Shown here one piece after another: positions 10,091-22,100 of a stretch of 64,000 bases of DNA (its first letter is position 1; each line of letters opens with the position of its first letter). The stretch lies in assembly GCF_036711975.1 (NCBI RefSeq), contig NC_091969.1, positions 2,046,001 through 2,110,000 on the forward strand, read 5' to 3'. Both the position numbers and the translations under genes were made by a program. A model generated the notes under the pieces. It saw only the letters and a program-made list of their open reading frames with translations. It was not told where the DNA came from and ran no database searches. Source of the DNA: Onthophagus taurus. Its lineage: Eukaryota > Arthropoda > Insecta > Coleoptera > Scarabaeidae.

Positions 10091-12931
10091 GAGTGCGGGA
10101 AGTTACCCCCAATTTTTTGATTTTTAAATTTTTTATTGTTGTCCTAGATTGTTCTAGAGATGTTCTACATTGTTCCAAAGCGGCAAATTGAAAAAATAAA
10201 ACTCCACGAGAAAACCGAAAAAACAGGTTTTTTGACTAGCCCCCCATTTTTGGAAAAGTGAAATTTTCTTTGTTGTTCTGGGTTGTTCTAGTTGTTCTAG
10301 TTATTGTTCTAGAAAATCAAAATTGTGGGATACAGCATTACGAAGTTATAACTAAAAATAGGTTTGGCCGCTGAAATGTCTGGTTGATTGCTGTGACCAT
10401 AGCTTTTCTATCAATTCCATATTACAAATATGTACCTATTATAGCTAACGCAATCTGGAACAGCTATTATTTTCACTAGAACAACTCTCTAAAGGGCACT
10501 TTACTCTTTGAAAATTAAAGTTTTTCGAAGTTTTAATAAGAATTAAAAAACATAGAACAATCAGAAATAACTCAAACTTTGCCGATTCAAATTGTTCTAG
10601 ATGTGTTTTGCGTTCAACACGAACATTAATTTTGCAAAATCACATATTTTTTGTTGCTCTAAATTGTTCTTGTTGTACTAGGTACTTAAAATGTTTATTT
10701 AATCACTGCGGTTTTAGTTCTTTTGAAGTTTCATGTAATAATAGTTTTAAAATACTAAAAAAATATAGAATAATCTGACCATCATAATTATCTAAAAATC
10801 ACAAGTTTCACCTTTCTCTTTAAACTTATAATAGTAAAACAAAAGATGCGATTTAAAGTGTATTTATTTTGTATAAACTAATAAATTAATAAATAAACTA
10901 AACTAAGAAATAAAACAATAACTATTCGATCAGTATTACTATATTAGTACAATAATTTATTTTAAGGTAAACTATAACTAAATAAACTAAATTATGTAAA
11001 TAAACTAATATCATGGAATAATACGGTTACATCACTTTGCTCAATTATAAACATATATGCACATTTAAGCATTTATTTCAGTAGCTTTTTCAACTTGTAC
11101 GGATTCTTTTCGTAAGTCTTTAAATAATTTCCAATTGGCATTGTTGGGCACAAATGCCAGGTAGTGTCCTACATCAGTCAAAGTTTGAGTACCTTCGTAA
11201 CTGATGATACCTGCGGGGATATAGAATTTGTTGTGGAGTTACAAATTGCGTACGTAATCACTCAATTTTGTTTTATTGTTCTCTCCATTTGTTGTTTCTA
11301 TAAACAGACCACATTTTTTTGCAATTGTTGCTTAGGGTTTGCATGTAGTTTTCTATTACTTGGTTTAGCTATGCATAGCCTAATATTGTTACGATGTCAA
11401 TGTCGATTGGTAAAATTATGTTTTTATGGAAAGTAACGTTTAAACCATTATTGCAGTTTTTAGTGCTACAATAACTAAATTCTTCTTTAAATCGTTGTGT
11501 GCAAAGAAACGTAATATTTGACACAACATTCACTATTATCAGGCCAGCAATATTCTGGTTTCCAAAATAATTTATGCCTGTTAATAGTTCAGCTCTTTTT
11601 TTATATGTTGCTTTACTAGAACCGGTTTTTAAAAATAATTTTAGGAAACTAAAGCAATATGTGCAAACATTCTCAACATGATTTCTAAATGAATAGCTAG
11701 TATCATCAGCTACGAAGGTACTCACTCTTTGAGTGATGTAGGATACTACACGGCATTTGTGCCCAACAATTAGTTATTATTTAATGATTTAAGAAAAAAA
11801 TCCATACAGGTTGAAGAAGCAACAGAAATAAATGCACAAATGTGCATATATGTGTGTAAATGAGTTCCGTGATATTAGTCCATTTAGATGATTTAATTTA
11901 TTTACTTATACTTTACTTTAGAATAATTTTTTGTACAGTTTTTGTGAAAGAATAGGTATTGTTTTGTTAGTTTATTTATTAATTTATTACTTAGTTTTAC
12001 AAAATAAAATACACTTTAAATCGCATCTTATGTTTTATTATTATAAGTTTAAATAGAAAGGTGATTTTTAGAAAATTAGATGGTCAGATTATTCCATATT
12101 TTTTAATTTTTTAAAACTATTATTATATTAACGGTTGGGTTCACTGATTCAACAAAACCTGTCCGATATCACAACAACTAATAAAATTTAAGGTTTTTCT
12201 AGTGAAAATAACAGCTGTTCTGAATTGTTTTAATTGTTGTAAGTAGTAATTTTTAATATGAAACTTTAAAAGAACTAAAACCGCAGTGATTAAATAAACA
12301 TTTTAAGTACCTAGAACAACAAGAACAATTTAGAGTAACAAAAAATATGTGATTTTGCAAAATTAATGTCCGTGTTAAACGCAAAACACATCTAGAACAA
12401 TTTGAATCGGCAAAGTTTGAATTATTTTAGATTGCTCTATGTTTTTTAATTCTTATTGTGTAATATATAACCGCTGTCACAAGAATTACTGACTGAAACT
12501 TCCAAAAATTTTAATTTTCAAAGAGTAAAGTGCCCTTTAGAGAGTTGTTCTAGTGAAAATAATAGCTGTTCCAGATTGCGTTAGCTATAATAAGTATATA
12601 TTTGTTATATGGAACTGATAATAGAAAAACTATGGTCACAGCAATCAACTAGACATTTGGGCGGCCAAACCTATTTTTAATTATAACTTCGTAATGCTGT
12701 ATCCCCTAATTTTGATTTTCTAGAACAATAGCTAGAACAACCCAGAACAACAAAGAAAATTTGATTTTTCCAAAGATGGGGGGCTAGTAAAAAAACCCGT
12801 TTTTTCGGTTTTCTCGCGGAGTTTTTATTTTTTCGATTTGCCGATTTGGTACAATGTAGAACAACTCTAGAACAATCTACAACAATAAAATATTTAAAAA
12901 TCAAAAAATAGGGGGCTAACTTCCCGCACTC
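10091..12931. mobile_element. 2.8-kb foldback element with 9-bp target duplication (MULE-like)
   Basis: A perfect 9-bp duplication ACAAGTTAG (10082-10090, 12932-12940) flanks terminal repeats that begin GAGTGCGGGAAGTTA. The arms are about 1.2 kb long and imperfect, and include many GTTCTAG repeats, AGTAAAGTGCCCTTTAGAGA and a segment with GGCACAAATGCC. The roughly 0.4-kb centre (about 11230-11690) is not repeated; it holds an antisense open frame of 118 codons (11369-11725, CTYCFSFLKLFLKTGSSKAT) that I do not recognise. Nine-base duplications plus long inverted repeats are typical of Mutator-like elements, but no transposase was identified. Confidence 0.75.
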
Positions 12932-12940
12932 ACAAGTTAG

Positions 12941-13666
12941 CATGTATGGTTTAAATATATTTAATATAACACACATAACTTCATAATTACTAACATTCGC
13001 CATATTGAGTGCCAACATAATTCACTAAAAAAAACATTAACAAATAACTGTAAAAGATTCGATTTATGCCAACGAGAATTTCAAACAAAAGGGAAGCTTT
13101 GTGGTGCGAAATTTCAAAATCTACACCGCGTATGCAGGCTGTTTCTGTAAGTGTTTGGATATTTTTAATCACAAATACTACGTGACTAAAAGTTATGACG
13201 AATCATTTAAAAATTTCTGGTCTAAACCCATAAATGGCTAAGATATATATATGCCTTCGCAATTTTTAAACATTTTCTTAAATATTTTTGACATGGTTTG
13301 TCGTATTAAACTTATGTTCTCGTTGTCATTACATCACATTCTTTGTTCATATTTAACAAATAATAATCCTTAAATTAAAATAAATTACGTTAAGACTTAC
13401 TACAACCAATGCACACCGATAAAAATCACGAACACTACTATCCGTGCTGAAAGTCAAGGCCTCTCACTTTAGACATCGATATCTTCGCAACCGCTTGATG
13501 AAAAAGATTGCGGTAAAGTTTGTTGTAATTACTAAACATTTCTACGTACCATTGAATGTGAATTTGAATTTTCGGCTCCGCGGTTTTCTTTTTATCGCGA
13601 AGTAAATGAAAAAAGTACCCGATTTTTGAGTGTGCCGCCAACTGTCCACTTTGCGATTTTTTCACT
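12941..13666. other. Gap without a supported gene
   Basis: AT-rich, no convincing frame. It includes the site (about 13331-13380) where copy 2 of block B lacks 37 bp. Confidence 0.3.
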
Positions 13667-13678
13667 TGAAAATATATT

Positions 13679-13860
13679 AAACTAAGATTAGAACTAAAAC
13701 TAGAACTAACACTAGAAACTTTCCGGTTTTGCCGTGCGTCTTTTAATAAAAGGTTTGACGTTTCGGATGCCATGTTGCAACCTTCTTCAGAAACTCGAAG
13801 TGACTTCGAACCAGTTTCTGAAGAAGGTTCACACCGGCCGTGAAAGCCTTCGTACTTATA
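13679..13860 (+). mobile_element. Palindromic retroposon, copy 2
   Basis: Flanked by a perfect 12-bp duplication TGAAAATATATT (13667-13678, 13861-13872). It has the full left arm (CTAGAACTAACACTAGAAAC through GTTTGACGTTTCGGATGCCA and the antisense hammerhead-like core), but the right arm is cut short after CTGAAGAAGG and joins the common tail CACCGGCCGTGAAAGCCTTC directly. So the tail is constant while the palindrome length varies between copies. Confidence 0.75.
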
Positions 13861-13872
13861 TGAAAATATATT

Positions 13873-15300
13873 GTATTGGTGAACGATTGAATATTGATGA
13901 TATATCGATGAATTAAAAATTTAATTAAAAAAAAACAAAAAAAACAACTTAATAAATTATTTAATTATTAATACGAACTTAAATTTTATATCATTTGATG
14001 TTGTTAACTCGGACTGAATATCCTAAATCAAAATAAAATTTTCAAAATTCGAATTTTTAATGAACAACAAAAAAAATTAATCAAAGACTTATCTTAATTA
14101 CAAGTAAATTGTTTCTCCTTCAAACAATGGTTTCTATATACGCCTCCTCTATCAACTTAAATCATCGGTGATTCCACACTCTCACGCTAGATGTCCAAAT
14201 CCAAATCGATTGTTTTAATTTATTCTTCCTTTTTGTATTCTGATTATCGTCTCAGTTAGTGTTTTAAATGTTCACGAATTTTTAATAAACAATTTTATAC
14301 ACTTGATTAAATTAGTTTTTTTTTTAATTGCTAGTTTTTTTTTAATATTCAAACTCACATTAGGTTATTTCTTCTTCTTCTTCACTATGATCGGGGTTAT
14401 GTTTTTTTTTTTAGTATATTTTCATTGTCGAACGCGTTCACAACAAAAGGGTGCGTCTTCTTCTACGATTCAACTTTGATTGTTATTGTTATTTTTTCAA
14501 GTGTCGGTACTTCAATTTTCTATCAAATGCGTAGCGACTATGCTACTGACAATCGTGGATTATTTCAAAAATAATATAAATTTTGGTTATACAAAGTACG
14601 TTAAAAGATAATTTATGTAAAATTTCGGAACGACATGCAATGTCGATCAAAATAGTTCAAATATGTTTTCTTTTTTCCAGAAATAATGATTATCAGATAT
14701 TATTATCGATTTGTTGGTTAATTTCTTCAATTTCAGGAACAATATGGTTTTAAATGTCTTTATCATTATCGGTGAATTTTTAAAATAAGATTTTGGAATG
14801 GATATGGAAATTTTATTACTTTCTAGAAATATTACGGCATAGATTATTATTGATTAAGTGAAAGATCGCATTAATAAGTCTTTGTAAGAAGTTTTATCGA
14901 TAATTTCATGAGCAATATCGATTCTCAACTGACAGGTGAAAACGTAGTCATATTTTTTCATTAAAAATGAAATCAGATACTATCAGATACTCGTATCAGC
15001 CTGAATTACTACAATATCAATAAAAAAATAAATAAAAAAGGAGAGATGTAACACCACGTTTCTAACTACAGTATAAATAAGAACATATTTCAATATGTTC
15101 TTTATAATTCAATATTATTTCATAACAAACATGACCACTATTTGGTGTAATTTATGTGAAAAATGATTCTGCTTTTGTAAGCCGTTGTGGAGTTAGTATT
15201 CATTATAAATAATATTTCCAACTCTAACAATGCCATAAACACGTATTGATTTTTAATGTTCTATTTCATTGACAAAATCGAAAAACATAATGAAAATAAT
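13873..15300. other. Gap without a supported gene
   Basis: AT-rich, with long T and A runs and a CTT-type microsatellite near 14371-14384. No frame over 90 codons and no recognisable protein. Confidence 0.3.
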
Positions 15301-15312
15301 AAACAAAATCAT

Positions 15313-15488
15313 TAAACTAAAACTAAAACTAACACTAGCACTATCACTAGAACTAACACTAGAAACTTTCGGGTTAACCCGTGCGTTTTTTGAAAAAAAT
15401 GTTTGACGTTCGGATGCCACATGATAGTGCTAGTGTTAGTTCTAGTTTTAGTTTAATTAACACCGGCCGTGAATGCCTTCGTACTTAT
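15313..15488 (+). mobile_element. Palindromic retroposon, copy 3
   Basis: Flanked by a 12-bp duplication with one mismatch (AAACAAAATCAT at 15301, AAATAAAATCAT at 15489). Arms of CTAGAACTAACACTAG type with an added CACTAGCACTATCACTAG block surround a reduced core (GGGTTAACCC, GTTTGACGTTCGGATGCC). It ends in the common tail with one change (GTGAATGCCTTC). The copy in the second B block has the same length but a reshuffled left arm. Confidence 0.75.
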
Positions 15489-15500
15489 AAATAAAATCAT

Positions 15501-15989
15501 ACTAACCAAAATAACGTAAACTAGATCTTTTACAAAAAACTAATAATTTTTAATAGATAAGTACGCTACATGTAAACTGTAAATAATTCAAAATGACAAT
15601 TTTAAAATAAGGTTGTCAAAACTGACAGGTGACTATGTATTTTCTGTTTAATAGTGACATTGTCACAAAAATTAATGACGTTGTCGTTTAAAGAAAATGT
15701 TGGTTGTAAACGATGAATACTAAAAGTAAGTTTTTGTTATTTCGCGAAATAATAAAGCTTTTTTTTCAATATTTTTATAATTTAGAAGGGCCCTTCTAAC
15801 TGCAGAGAGAGGGATGGACGATGTTCTAACTTTAGAAACACAAATTTAGTATTTAACAAATTCTTATGTACGGTTCTTAAGGTTGATTATTAAGGTTTAG
15901 AAGTAGAACGGAATGAAATTGGTACAGGCTTTAAATTTGAAAATGTATTGCGCAAACTAGATAGGAGAGGTTCTGTGTCAACAGAATGA
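15501..15989. other. Gap without a supported gene
   Basis: AT-rich. Contains GAAGGGCCCTTC (a perfect 12-bp palindrome near 15786) and no open frame. Confidence 0.3.
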
Positions 15990-17770
15990 TGTGAATTTAT
16001 AGAAAATTCTCCAGGAAGACAAAGTGGTTGCCTAACTCAGCGGGAGAACAACGCCGATCTTCTTTTAAAGAGAATCAGAGTCCCAACAGGATTATTGGTG
16101 GTTCGTGATTCCACCTATCGACATTTCCTATGGCTGTTATGGCGGTTTTGAGAGTCCTGTGCTTGTAAAATTGTAAAAGGGTGTGATAGATTGTGGTATG
16201 CCGATTCTGGAAAGATATTCACGGAGAAGAGTGTTTGCTACTGAAGAAGATGAAATATCATTTATAGGATAAGCTTCAGGCCAAAGTGTGAAGCGGTCGA
16301 TTACTGTGAGGACATAAGAACATCCTAAAGATACTAAAGGTCCTAATAAATCTATATGGATATGCTGAAATCGTCCTTTAGGAATGGATATTTTCTCAAC
16401 AAGGGATTTGGTATGTTGATGGATCTTTGTTTTCTGCTACTGGAGACATCTCATTCTTGTCCAAAATTGTATGTCCTTTGACATATGAGGCCAAATGAAG
16501 CGAGATTTAACACTGTGTAATGTAGAACGAAAACCTGAATAAGTTAAAGAATGAAATTTATTAAAAATTACTCTTCTATATTTTTAAGGTATATATATTT
16601 TAGGGGATGTCAAAGTAATGTCGCACCAAAGTACTAAATTTTAGCCTGCAATTTTTGTTTCAGATAAAAATATAAATTAGTTATAATTGCATTTGGAAGC
16701 TGATTGTTTGTTGATTAAATAAGGTAATTGTTGATCTTGGTCCTGAGCATTTTTAATCATCTGTAAGTTTGGGTATTGATCTTCAAGGCAATCGACATTG
16801 ATTCGTGACAATGTGTCTGCCACAATGTTCGATTTACCTTGCTCCCATACCTATATTTGAAGCATTAGTAGTTAACGAAAGCGACGCATGAATAGATGGA
16901 TGCGCAAGTGTTATCGTAAAAGTAAGAAGTTCTTGAGTGAATGATAGTTCATGTTTGTTTGAACATGAAGAGATTGATTTGTCTTTACTAGAATTTAGAC
17001 CAGGTGTTAAATTATACAGTGGTGCTAATGAATGAACGAATGAATATATGATAAAAGTTTATCATACCTAAGAATCTTTGTAGCTCTTTTAAAGAAACAG
17101 TGCTGTACAGTTATTTAAATGCAAGTTGAAGTCTTGTATGTGAGGAAGAGGGTAACGATCAAGAACAGTTAAAATTTAGATGATGATAATCTCCACAGGG
17201 TCCCCAACCATTGGACTCTTTTTTAGGGACCATATGTTATGGAGAAGCTGTGGACGAAAATGATGAAAAATACCTAAAGATACGATAGTTTCAAATTTTT
17301 TTTTAGCAATATTAAATTTTTAATGATATGGTGATTTGTAGAATGCATCACTGGGGAAGAAAAATCTGGGGGAGAAATTAATTTTGAGTAGCATTTTAAA
17401 AGTTGTTTAAATTTCGTTTCAATAGAAAATAGTTTTGGTGAAGTTGAATTAGTTCGTTGGATTAAACGTATTGAACATAGATTGGTTTCCAAATCAATTA
17501 AAGGACGATTTTTAATATCTAATAAGATACCGTATTTATGTAAAAAATCGGCACAGATAATTGTTTTTTTAACATCGGCTATAATAAATATGAAAGGGTA
17601 ATTTCTTCTAAGATTTAATGATCACGTTAATAATTTTTTGTCATTAGTATTTATCGAATTTCCCTTAGCAGCCGAAAGGAATTTAGTAGAATCCTGTTTG
17701 TGTTGTAGATACAACGTGTGAGGAAGTACTGAAATATCTGCGAAGACAAAGATTGGCGAATAAATGAAGT
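15990..17770 (-). pseudogene. Decayed Ty3/Gypsy pol (protease, RT, RNase H, integrase)
   Basis: Read on the minus strand, short stretches in shifting frames follow the Gypsy pol order. Protease-like residues lie at about 17500-17760 (DISVLP, then IIADVKKTIICADFLHKYG and NRPLIDLET). RT is at about 17090-17240 (HMVPKKESNGWGPCGDY), then an RT/RNase H boundary around 16900-17090 and RNase H end near 16820 (NIVADTLSRI). Integrase follows at about 16240-16560 (HIHIDLLGPLVSLGCSYVLT, VIDRFTLWPEAYP), with its C-terminal part near 16000-16150 (SLKEDRRCSPAEL, FLENF). The RT centre and part of RNase H are deleted and stops are frequent. It cannot be active. No matching antisense LTR was found. Confidence 0.75.
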
Positions 17771-18621
17771 AGAACCTCTTGGTCGCTAAAGAGTTGTAGT
17801 AATTAAATAATTTTAACTGTTTTTAAAAATTAAAATGCAAAGGCAGACGTGTTGTCTGGTTGGTTGCTTATAATCGAATGATATTTACATCGAAATCAAC
17901 AAAAATGGTAACAAAGGTAATTTATGATAATAAGATAATTTGATAAAAGTTATAATTTCTATGTGTACGCTACAGTCGCTCTATATAGAATGCAAAACAC
18001 CGGAGAATCACGTAAGTACGATTTGTGTAGTCAAATATTCTCGACACATAAAACTTAAGCAGCACAATATTGTACCGGTCTTATGGTCTCGACGCAGAAG
18101 TACGAGCGCGTTAATTATAAACAGTCGAAAGAAATGTTCTAGTTGAAAAGAAATAAGTCATCTAATTGTAAAAAAATACAAATAATATAATTAAAAATAA
18201 ACTACGTTTCTTCGTTAATAATGTAACGAAGTAACATTTTTTTTTTAATTCCGAAAAATTAATAACATCCGAATATACTTCCCACATTACCCCGACCTCC
18301 TACAGTTTCCGCCCGATTTAGAAAAATCCAAAAATTGATACCTTATCACCACCCACTTATGCAACTTTATTCGCATTTTCCTTAATTTCTTAATTTCCTT
18401 AATTAAACTTCAAATTTTCATATTAATTCATTTAAAACCGTTAAACCTTTTTCTGAAAACGTTTCCTGACCGAATTTCAAATAAACAAAAGCAATTAGTG
18501 GAAATCGCCAAACGACGTAATTACCGAAAGCACATGGTTTCTGAAAATTGTTATTTAAAATAATTAAATAACACCGCAACGAAGTAAAATACGAAGAAGT
18601 ATCAGTAATCAGTAATCAGGG
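17771..18621. other. Gap without a supported gene
   Basis: AT-rich; an open frame of 68 codons at 17940-18146 has no recognisable features. A short repeat AGTATCAGTAATCAGTAATC lies immediately before the LTR. Confidence 0.3.
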
Positions 18622-20039
18622 TGTTACTGTAAACAAGGCCGACCGTCCCGTGTGAGTTTCAGCAGCCAGCGAGCTACCGTTCAGCTACCGTACAGCGACT
18701 ATTTTTTTTATGATGCGGAATTAGAAATCGTAGAACAATCAAACCGATTTCAAACAATTACTAGTATCATGAAATAACCGTTGAATGATTCTAAAGACGA
18801 TCCGATTATGATTAACATGATTATTAACCAAAATCATCCCGCATCTTAATTAATTAATTTACTTCATTCCTGATGGTCATCCATGGAAAATACTACACGT
18901 ATAGGATTGCCCCGGACACCGCCCAACTGCTGAAGCTACTTTGTGTTGAAGTGCGCGTTCATTAATACTGATTAATCGAAGTTAACGTGAAACACGCGGT
19001 CGGGAAAACGTTTATGTAGGTAAGTGCCGTAAACGCTAACCGATTTTGTTAATTATATTTTTGTAAATTTCCACATAAACAAGGGTATCTTTTGAATTAT
19101 GTTATAAATTTTTCCGATAATTATTTTTAATTAATTATCACTCCGCTATTCCTTAATCAATTTTATCCGCTCAAAAAAGGGATTTAGTTAATTTTGTACC
19201 CCGCATCCGATAGCGCCGTTAAAATTTTGCTATTGTGATTAATTAGCCCCGCTCATTATAATTTAGTTTTGATAACTTGTTTCAATACGATCCCCCCCTC
19301 GGAAAAATCCAGTTTTCACCCCGAACAAGTATAAGTAGCCGGTCAAAATTTCATTTTCAACCAGTCTTCAACTGTCAGAATCAGTCTTCAACTGTCTTGA
19401 TCAGTCTTCGACCGTTCTGGATTAGTCTTCGACAGTCTTCAAGAGTCTTCAGCCGTCATCAACCGTCTTCAAGAAGTTCGCCAGACTTCACCGAAAAATC
19501 TCCGAGTTTTGGAAATAACCGAGTTTCATCGTAAGTTTCGTTTTGGTCTTACAATTGTGGGACTTTGATTTTATTTTCCGCAATACTTTCCCCGACCTGG
19601 TGTTGCTGCGAGTTTTCCGCAACACTCTTCCGACCTGGTACTGCTGCGAGTTTTCCGCAATACTTTCCCCGACCTGGTGTTGCTGCGAGTTTTCCGCAAC
19701 ATCTTTCCGACCTGGTGCTACCGCGAGTTTTCCGTAGCACTTCATCCAGACCAATTATTCCCTTATGAATAATTATTTCAATCACGTCCGAAGTACGAGT
19801 GCCACAAGATTGCACTAGGCCAGACATTTACCGATTATATATTTAAATAAAGATTTTTTTTACCTTCCTCCGTAAACTCCTATGTTGATTTTTTTTATTA
19901 TTAATAAATTTTGATTTTATTTCTTAATTTATGAACCGCATGTTTTTATTTTTTTGACCCTCTCTAAAACACCCTGAATCTCCGACTGTAACCCCCAAAA
20001 GCTACTTGGAGGCGAAAGAGTTCCTTAACTCTGTAAACA
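18622..20039 (+). mobile_element. Long terminal repeat of a retroelement, plus strand
   Basis: Begins TGTTACTGTAAAC and ends CTCTGTAAACA, fitting the TG...CA rule. It holds a TATA element (TATAAG, 19330) followed by a GTCTTCAAC-type repeat field (19365-19475), a minisatellite, and a poly(A) signal AATAAA (19846-19851), the order expected for U3-R-U5. A primer-binding-like TGGCGCCCGAG follows within 6 bp. No gag or pol in the same orientation follows; after about 145 bp of leader a palindromic retroposon and then the block end are reached, so the element is truncated. The antisense pol at 15990-17770 belongs to something else. Confidence 0.6.
19586..19736 (+). repeat. 38/39-bp minisatellite inside the LTR
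   Basis: Three full units and a partial fourth, each of the form CTTTCCCCGACCTGGTGTTG then CTGCGAGTTTTCCGCAACA, alternating 39, 38 and 39 bp. Copy 2 of block B has only one unit plus the end (51405-51445), a loss of about 115 bp, or three units. Confidence 0.9.
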
Positions 20040-20044
20040 TAAGG

Positions 20045-20055
20045 TGGCGCCCGAG
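20045..20055 (+). promoter_or_regulatory. Primer-binding-site-like sequence
   Basis: TGGCGCCCGAG directly follows the LTR end. It begins with TGG, as tRNA-primed sites do. Only 11 bases resemble a lysine-tRNA-type site, so the primer tRNA is not certain. Confidence 0.45.
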
Positions 20056-20187
20056 ACCGTTAACATCCCGAACATAAAAAAAAGGGCACCAAGACCCCTT
20101 TCCTAGGACCGAAGCAGGAAAGGACGTCGCAATAAGTAAAGAGTGTGTCTGATTCACATAGATGTAATACTAAATAATATAATTCTC

Positions 20188-20311
20188 GTTGAACTAAAAT
20201 TAGAACTAAAACTAGAACTAACACTAGAATCTTTCGCAGTTTGCCGGGCGTCTTTTAAGAAAAACGCTAATTTTAGTTCAATTAACACCGGCCGTGAAAG
20301 CCTTCGTACTT
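20188..20311 (+). mobile_element. Palindromic retroposon, copy 4 (shortest)
   Basis: Flanked by a perfect 14-bp duplication ATAATATAATTCTC (20174-20187, 20312-20325). It has a single left arm (GAACTAAAATTAGAACTAAA, ACTAACACTAGAATCTTTCG, GCCGGGCGTC), a very short return arm (CTAATTTTAGTTCAATTAAC) and the common tail CACCGGCCGTGAAAGCCTTC. It is nearly hairpin-free and shows how far the palindrome can shrink while the 3' tail is kept. Confidence 0.75.
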
Positions 20312-20383
20312 ATAATATAATTCTCCCTTTAAAAAAGTGTAACGCAACTGCTCTAGTGGAGTATCAGACCATCCCAACTGTTG

Positions 20384-22100
20384 TATATTTTTACATATTT
20401 GGATTTGTCTGTTTTGAAGCTTTATAAATAACTTTACTTTTTGCAATTTGATTCTTCCGTTCTCGAGTTATTCGATTTTTTCTAGAAAAATCTGCTCCAG
20501 CGGTTATTTGTTAAAAAAATCATAGAACACTCAATTTTTGAGATATCAATTTAGGATTCAGAACATGTTTAAACAATATGATGGAGTATGTTTTGGTGCC
20601 GAGAACAGCTGTCTAGATCGTTTGGTCACATTACTATGGCACGTTAACTTTTCGAAACTTGGAAGTACCATAACTTCATTTTTTTAAATGGCACCCCCCA
20701 TATTTTATTACTTAGTCGTCTTCGGTGTCTCTTTTTACATCTTTTATATCCGATATGTCCTATACCTAACATTTATAGTTTGGAAGATAATTAGAGTTTT
20801 TTGAAAAATGCACACACATCGATATTTAACCTAGTGTGTCATGAATACCGTCATGTAGTGAATGACCGGATGAAGTGGAAGTTTGAAAATTTGTAGACTT
20901 GTGATGTTTGATGCCAGCTTTTTAACTAAAGTATATTCAGGTTCCGGGTACTTGTGGTTACACCGGAAGAGGTGACAATTTTCATATTTCAAATGGAACA
21001 CCCTGAGTTTTATTACATTTTTCAATCAAAAATGTCAACTACAACGTTACTTTTTATAATTTATAAATCATCTAGTTTACCGCCGGAAAAAAAATTTGGT
21101 GTTGTGGAATGTTGTTGTGGTTATGTATTATCAGAGGATCAGTAAGGAAAGAGTAAACAGTTTGACATTTGCTAAAGCTATGGTTTATTTCTGTTGGAGT
21201 GTAATTGGAGTGTAATCAGAGGATCAGTAAGGAAAGAGTAAACAGTTTGACATTTGCTAAAGCTATGGTTTATTTCTGTTGGAGTGTAATTGGAGTGTAA
21301 TCAGAGGATCAGTAAGGAAAGAGTAAACAGTTTGACATTTGCTAAAGCTATGGTTTATTTCTGTTGAGAGTGTAACCAAATAATGCCATATACGTGTCGG
21401 CTGCAACCTACAAATGGCCTAAAAAAATTGAACAAAAATTTCAAAAATGTAATGAAATACAGGTGTTTCATTTGAAATATGAAAGTTGTCACATCTTCCG
21501 GTGTAACCGCAAGTACCCGGAACCTGAAAATATTTGACTAAAAAGCTGGCATCAAACATCAGAAGTCTGTAAATTTTCAAAAGGCCACTTCATATGGTTA
21601 TACACTAGGTCACACTAGCTATTCATGGCACACTAGGTTAAATATCGATATGATATGTGTGCATTTTTCAAAAAACCCTAATTATCTTCCAAACTATAAA
21701 TGTTAGGTATAGAGCGTATGGGATATAAAAGATGTAAAATGAGACACCCAAGACGACTAAGTAATAAAATATGGGGGGTGCCATTTAAAAAAATGAAGTT
21801 ATGAAATTTCCAAATTTCGAAAAGTTATCGTGCCGAAGTAAAGTAACCAAACGTTCTAGACGGACGTACTCGGCACCAAAACATACTCCATCATGTTGCT
21901 TACGCATGTTCTGAATCCTAAATTGATATCCCAAAAATCGAGTGTTCTCTGATTTTTTTAACAAATGTCTGCTGGAGCAGATTTTTCTAGAAAAATTCGA
22001 ATAACTCGAGAACGGCCGAATGAAATTGCAAAAAGTAAAGTTATTCATAAACCTTGAAAATAGACAAATCCAAATATGTAAAAATATATAGGGTGTTCCA
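20384..22100. mobile_element. 1.7-kb large inverted repeat (foldback)
   Basis: The left arm 20384 to about 21020 matches the reverse complement of about 21455-22080 along its whole length, with scattered differences (for example AAATGGCACCCCCCATATTT against its complement near 21770). The outer right edge continues into GGGTGTTCCATTT; the left arm lacks this edge and starts exactly at the block B junction, so it is truncated there. Short frames in the arms are not conserved between arms. The family is not known to me. Confidence 0.8.
21131..21371. repeat. Three 85-bp tandem repeats in the foldback loop
   Basis: Units start at 21131, 21216 and 21301 with TCAGAGGATCAGTAAGGAAA. The first two are identical; the third ends after about 71 bp with CTGTTGAGAG. 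They lie in the loop between the arms of the large inverted repeat, which suggests later expansion. Confidence 0.9.

Larger units (their letters stand above)
7991..20383. repeat. Segmental duplication block B, copy 1
   Basis: Matches 39844-52088. The offset is 31853 to about 13330, 31816 after a 37-bp deletion in copy 2, 31819 from about 14,000, and about 31705 after a minisatellite contraction in copy 2. Elsewhere the copies differ by rare single bases. Neither end has terminal repeats or a target duplication, so the block does not behave like one transposon. The left junction falls inside an inverted-repeat element, and the right junction is the edge of a foldback arm (20384). Confidence 0.95.

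Noticed and set aside
11164..11436. 90-codon plus-strand frame in the foldback element
   Set aside because: It overlaps the antisense frame, lies partly in the inverted arm and has no start context or homology; not listed as a gene.
18622..20039. LTR as the partner of the antisense Gypsy pol at 15990-17770
   Set aside because: The TATA, poly(A) signal and primer site show the LTR is on the plus strand, while the pol is on the minus strand; they belong to different elements.
7991..20383. Block B as a single giant transposon
   Set aside because: No terminal inverted or direct repeats, no target duplication at either copy, and both junctions lie at broken repeat elements.
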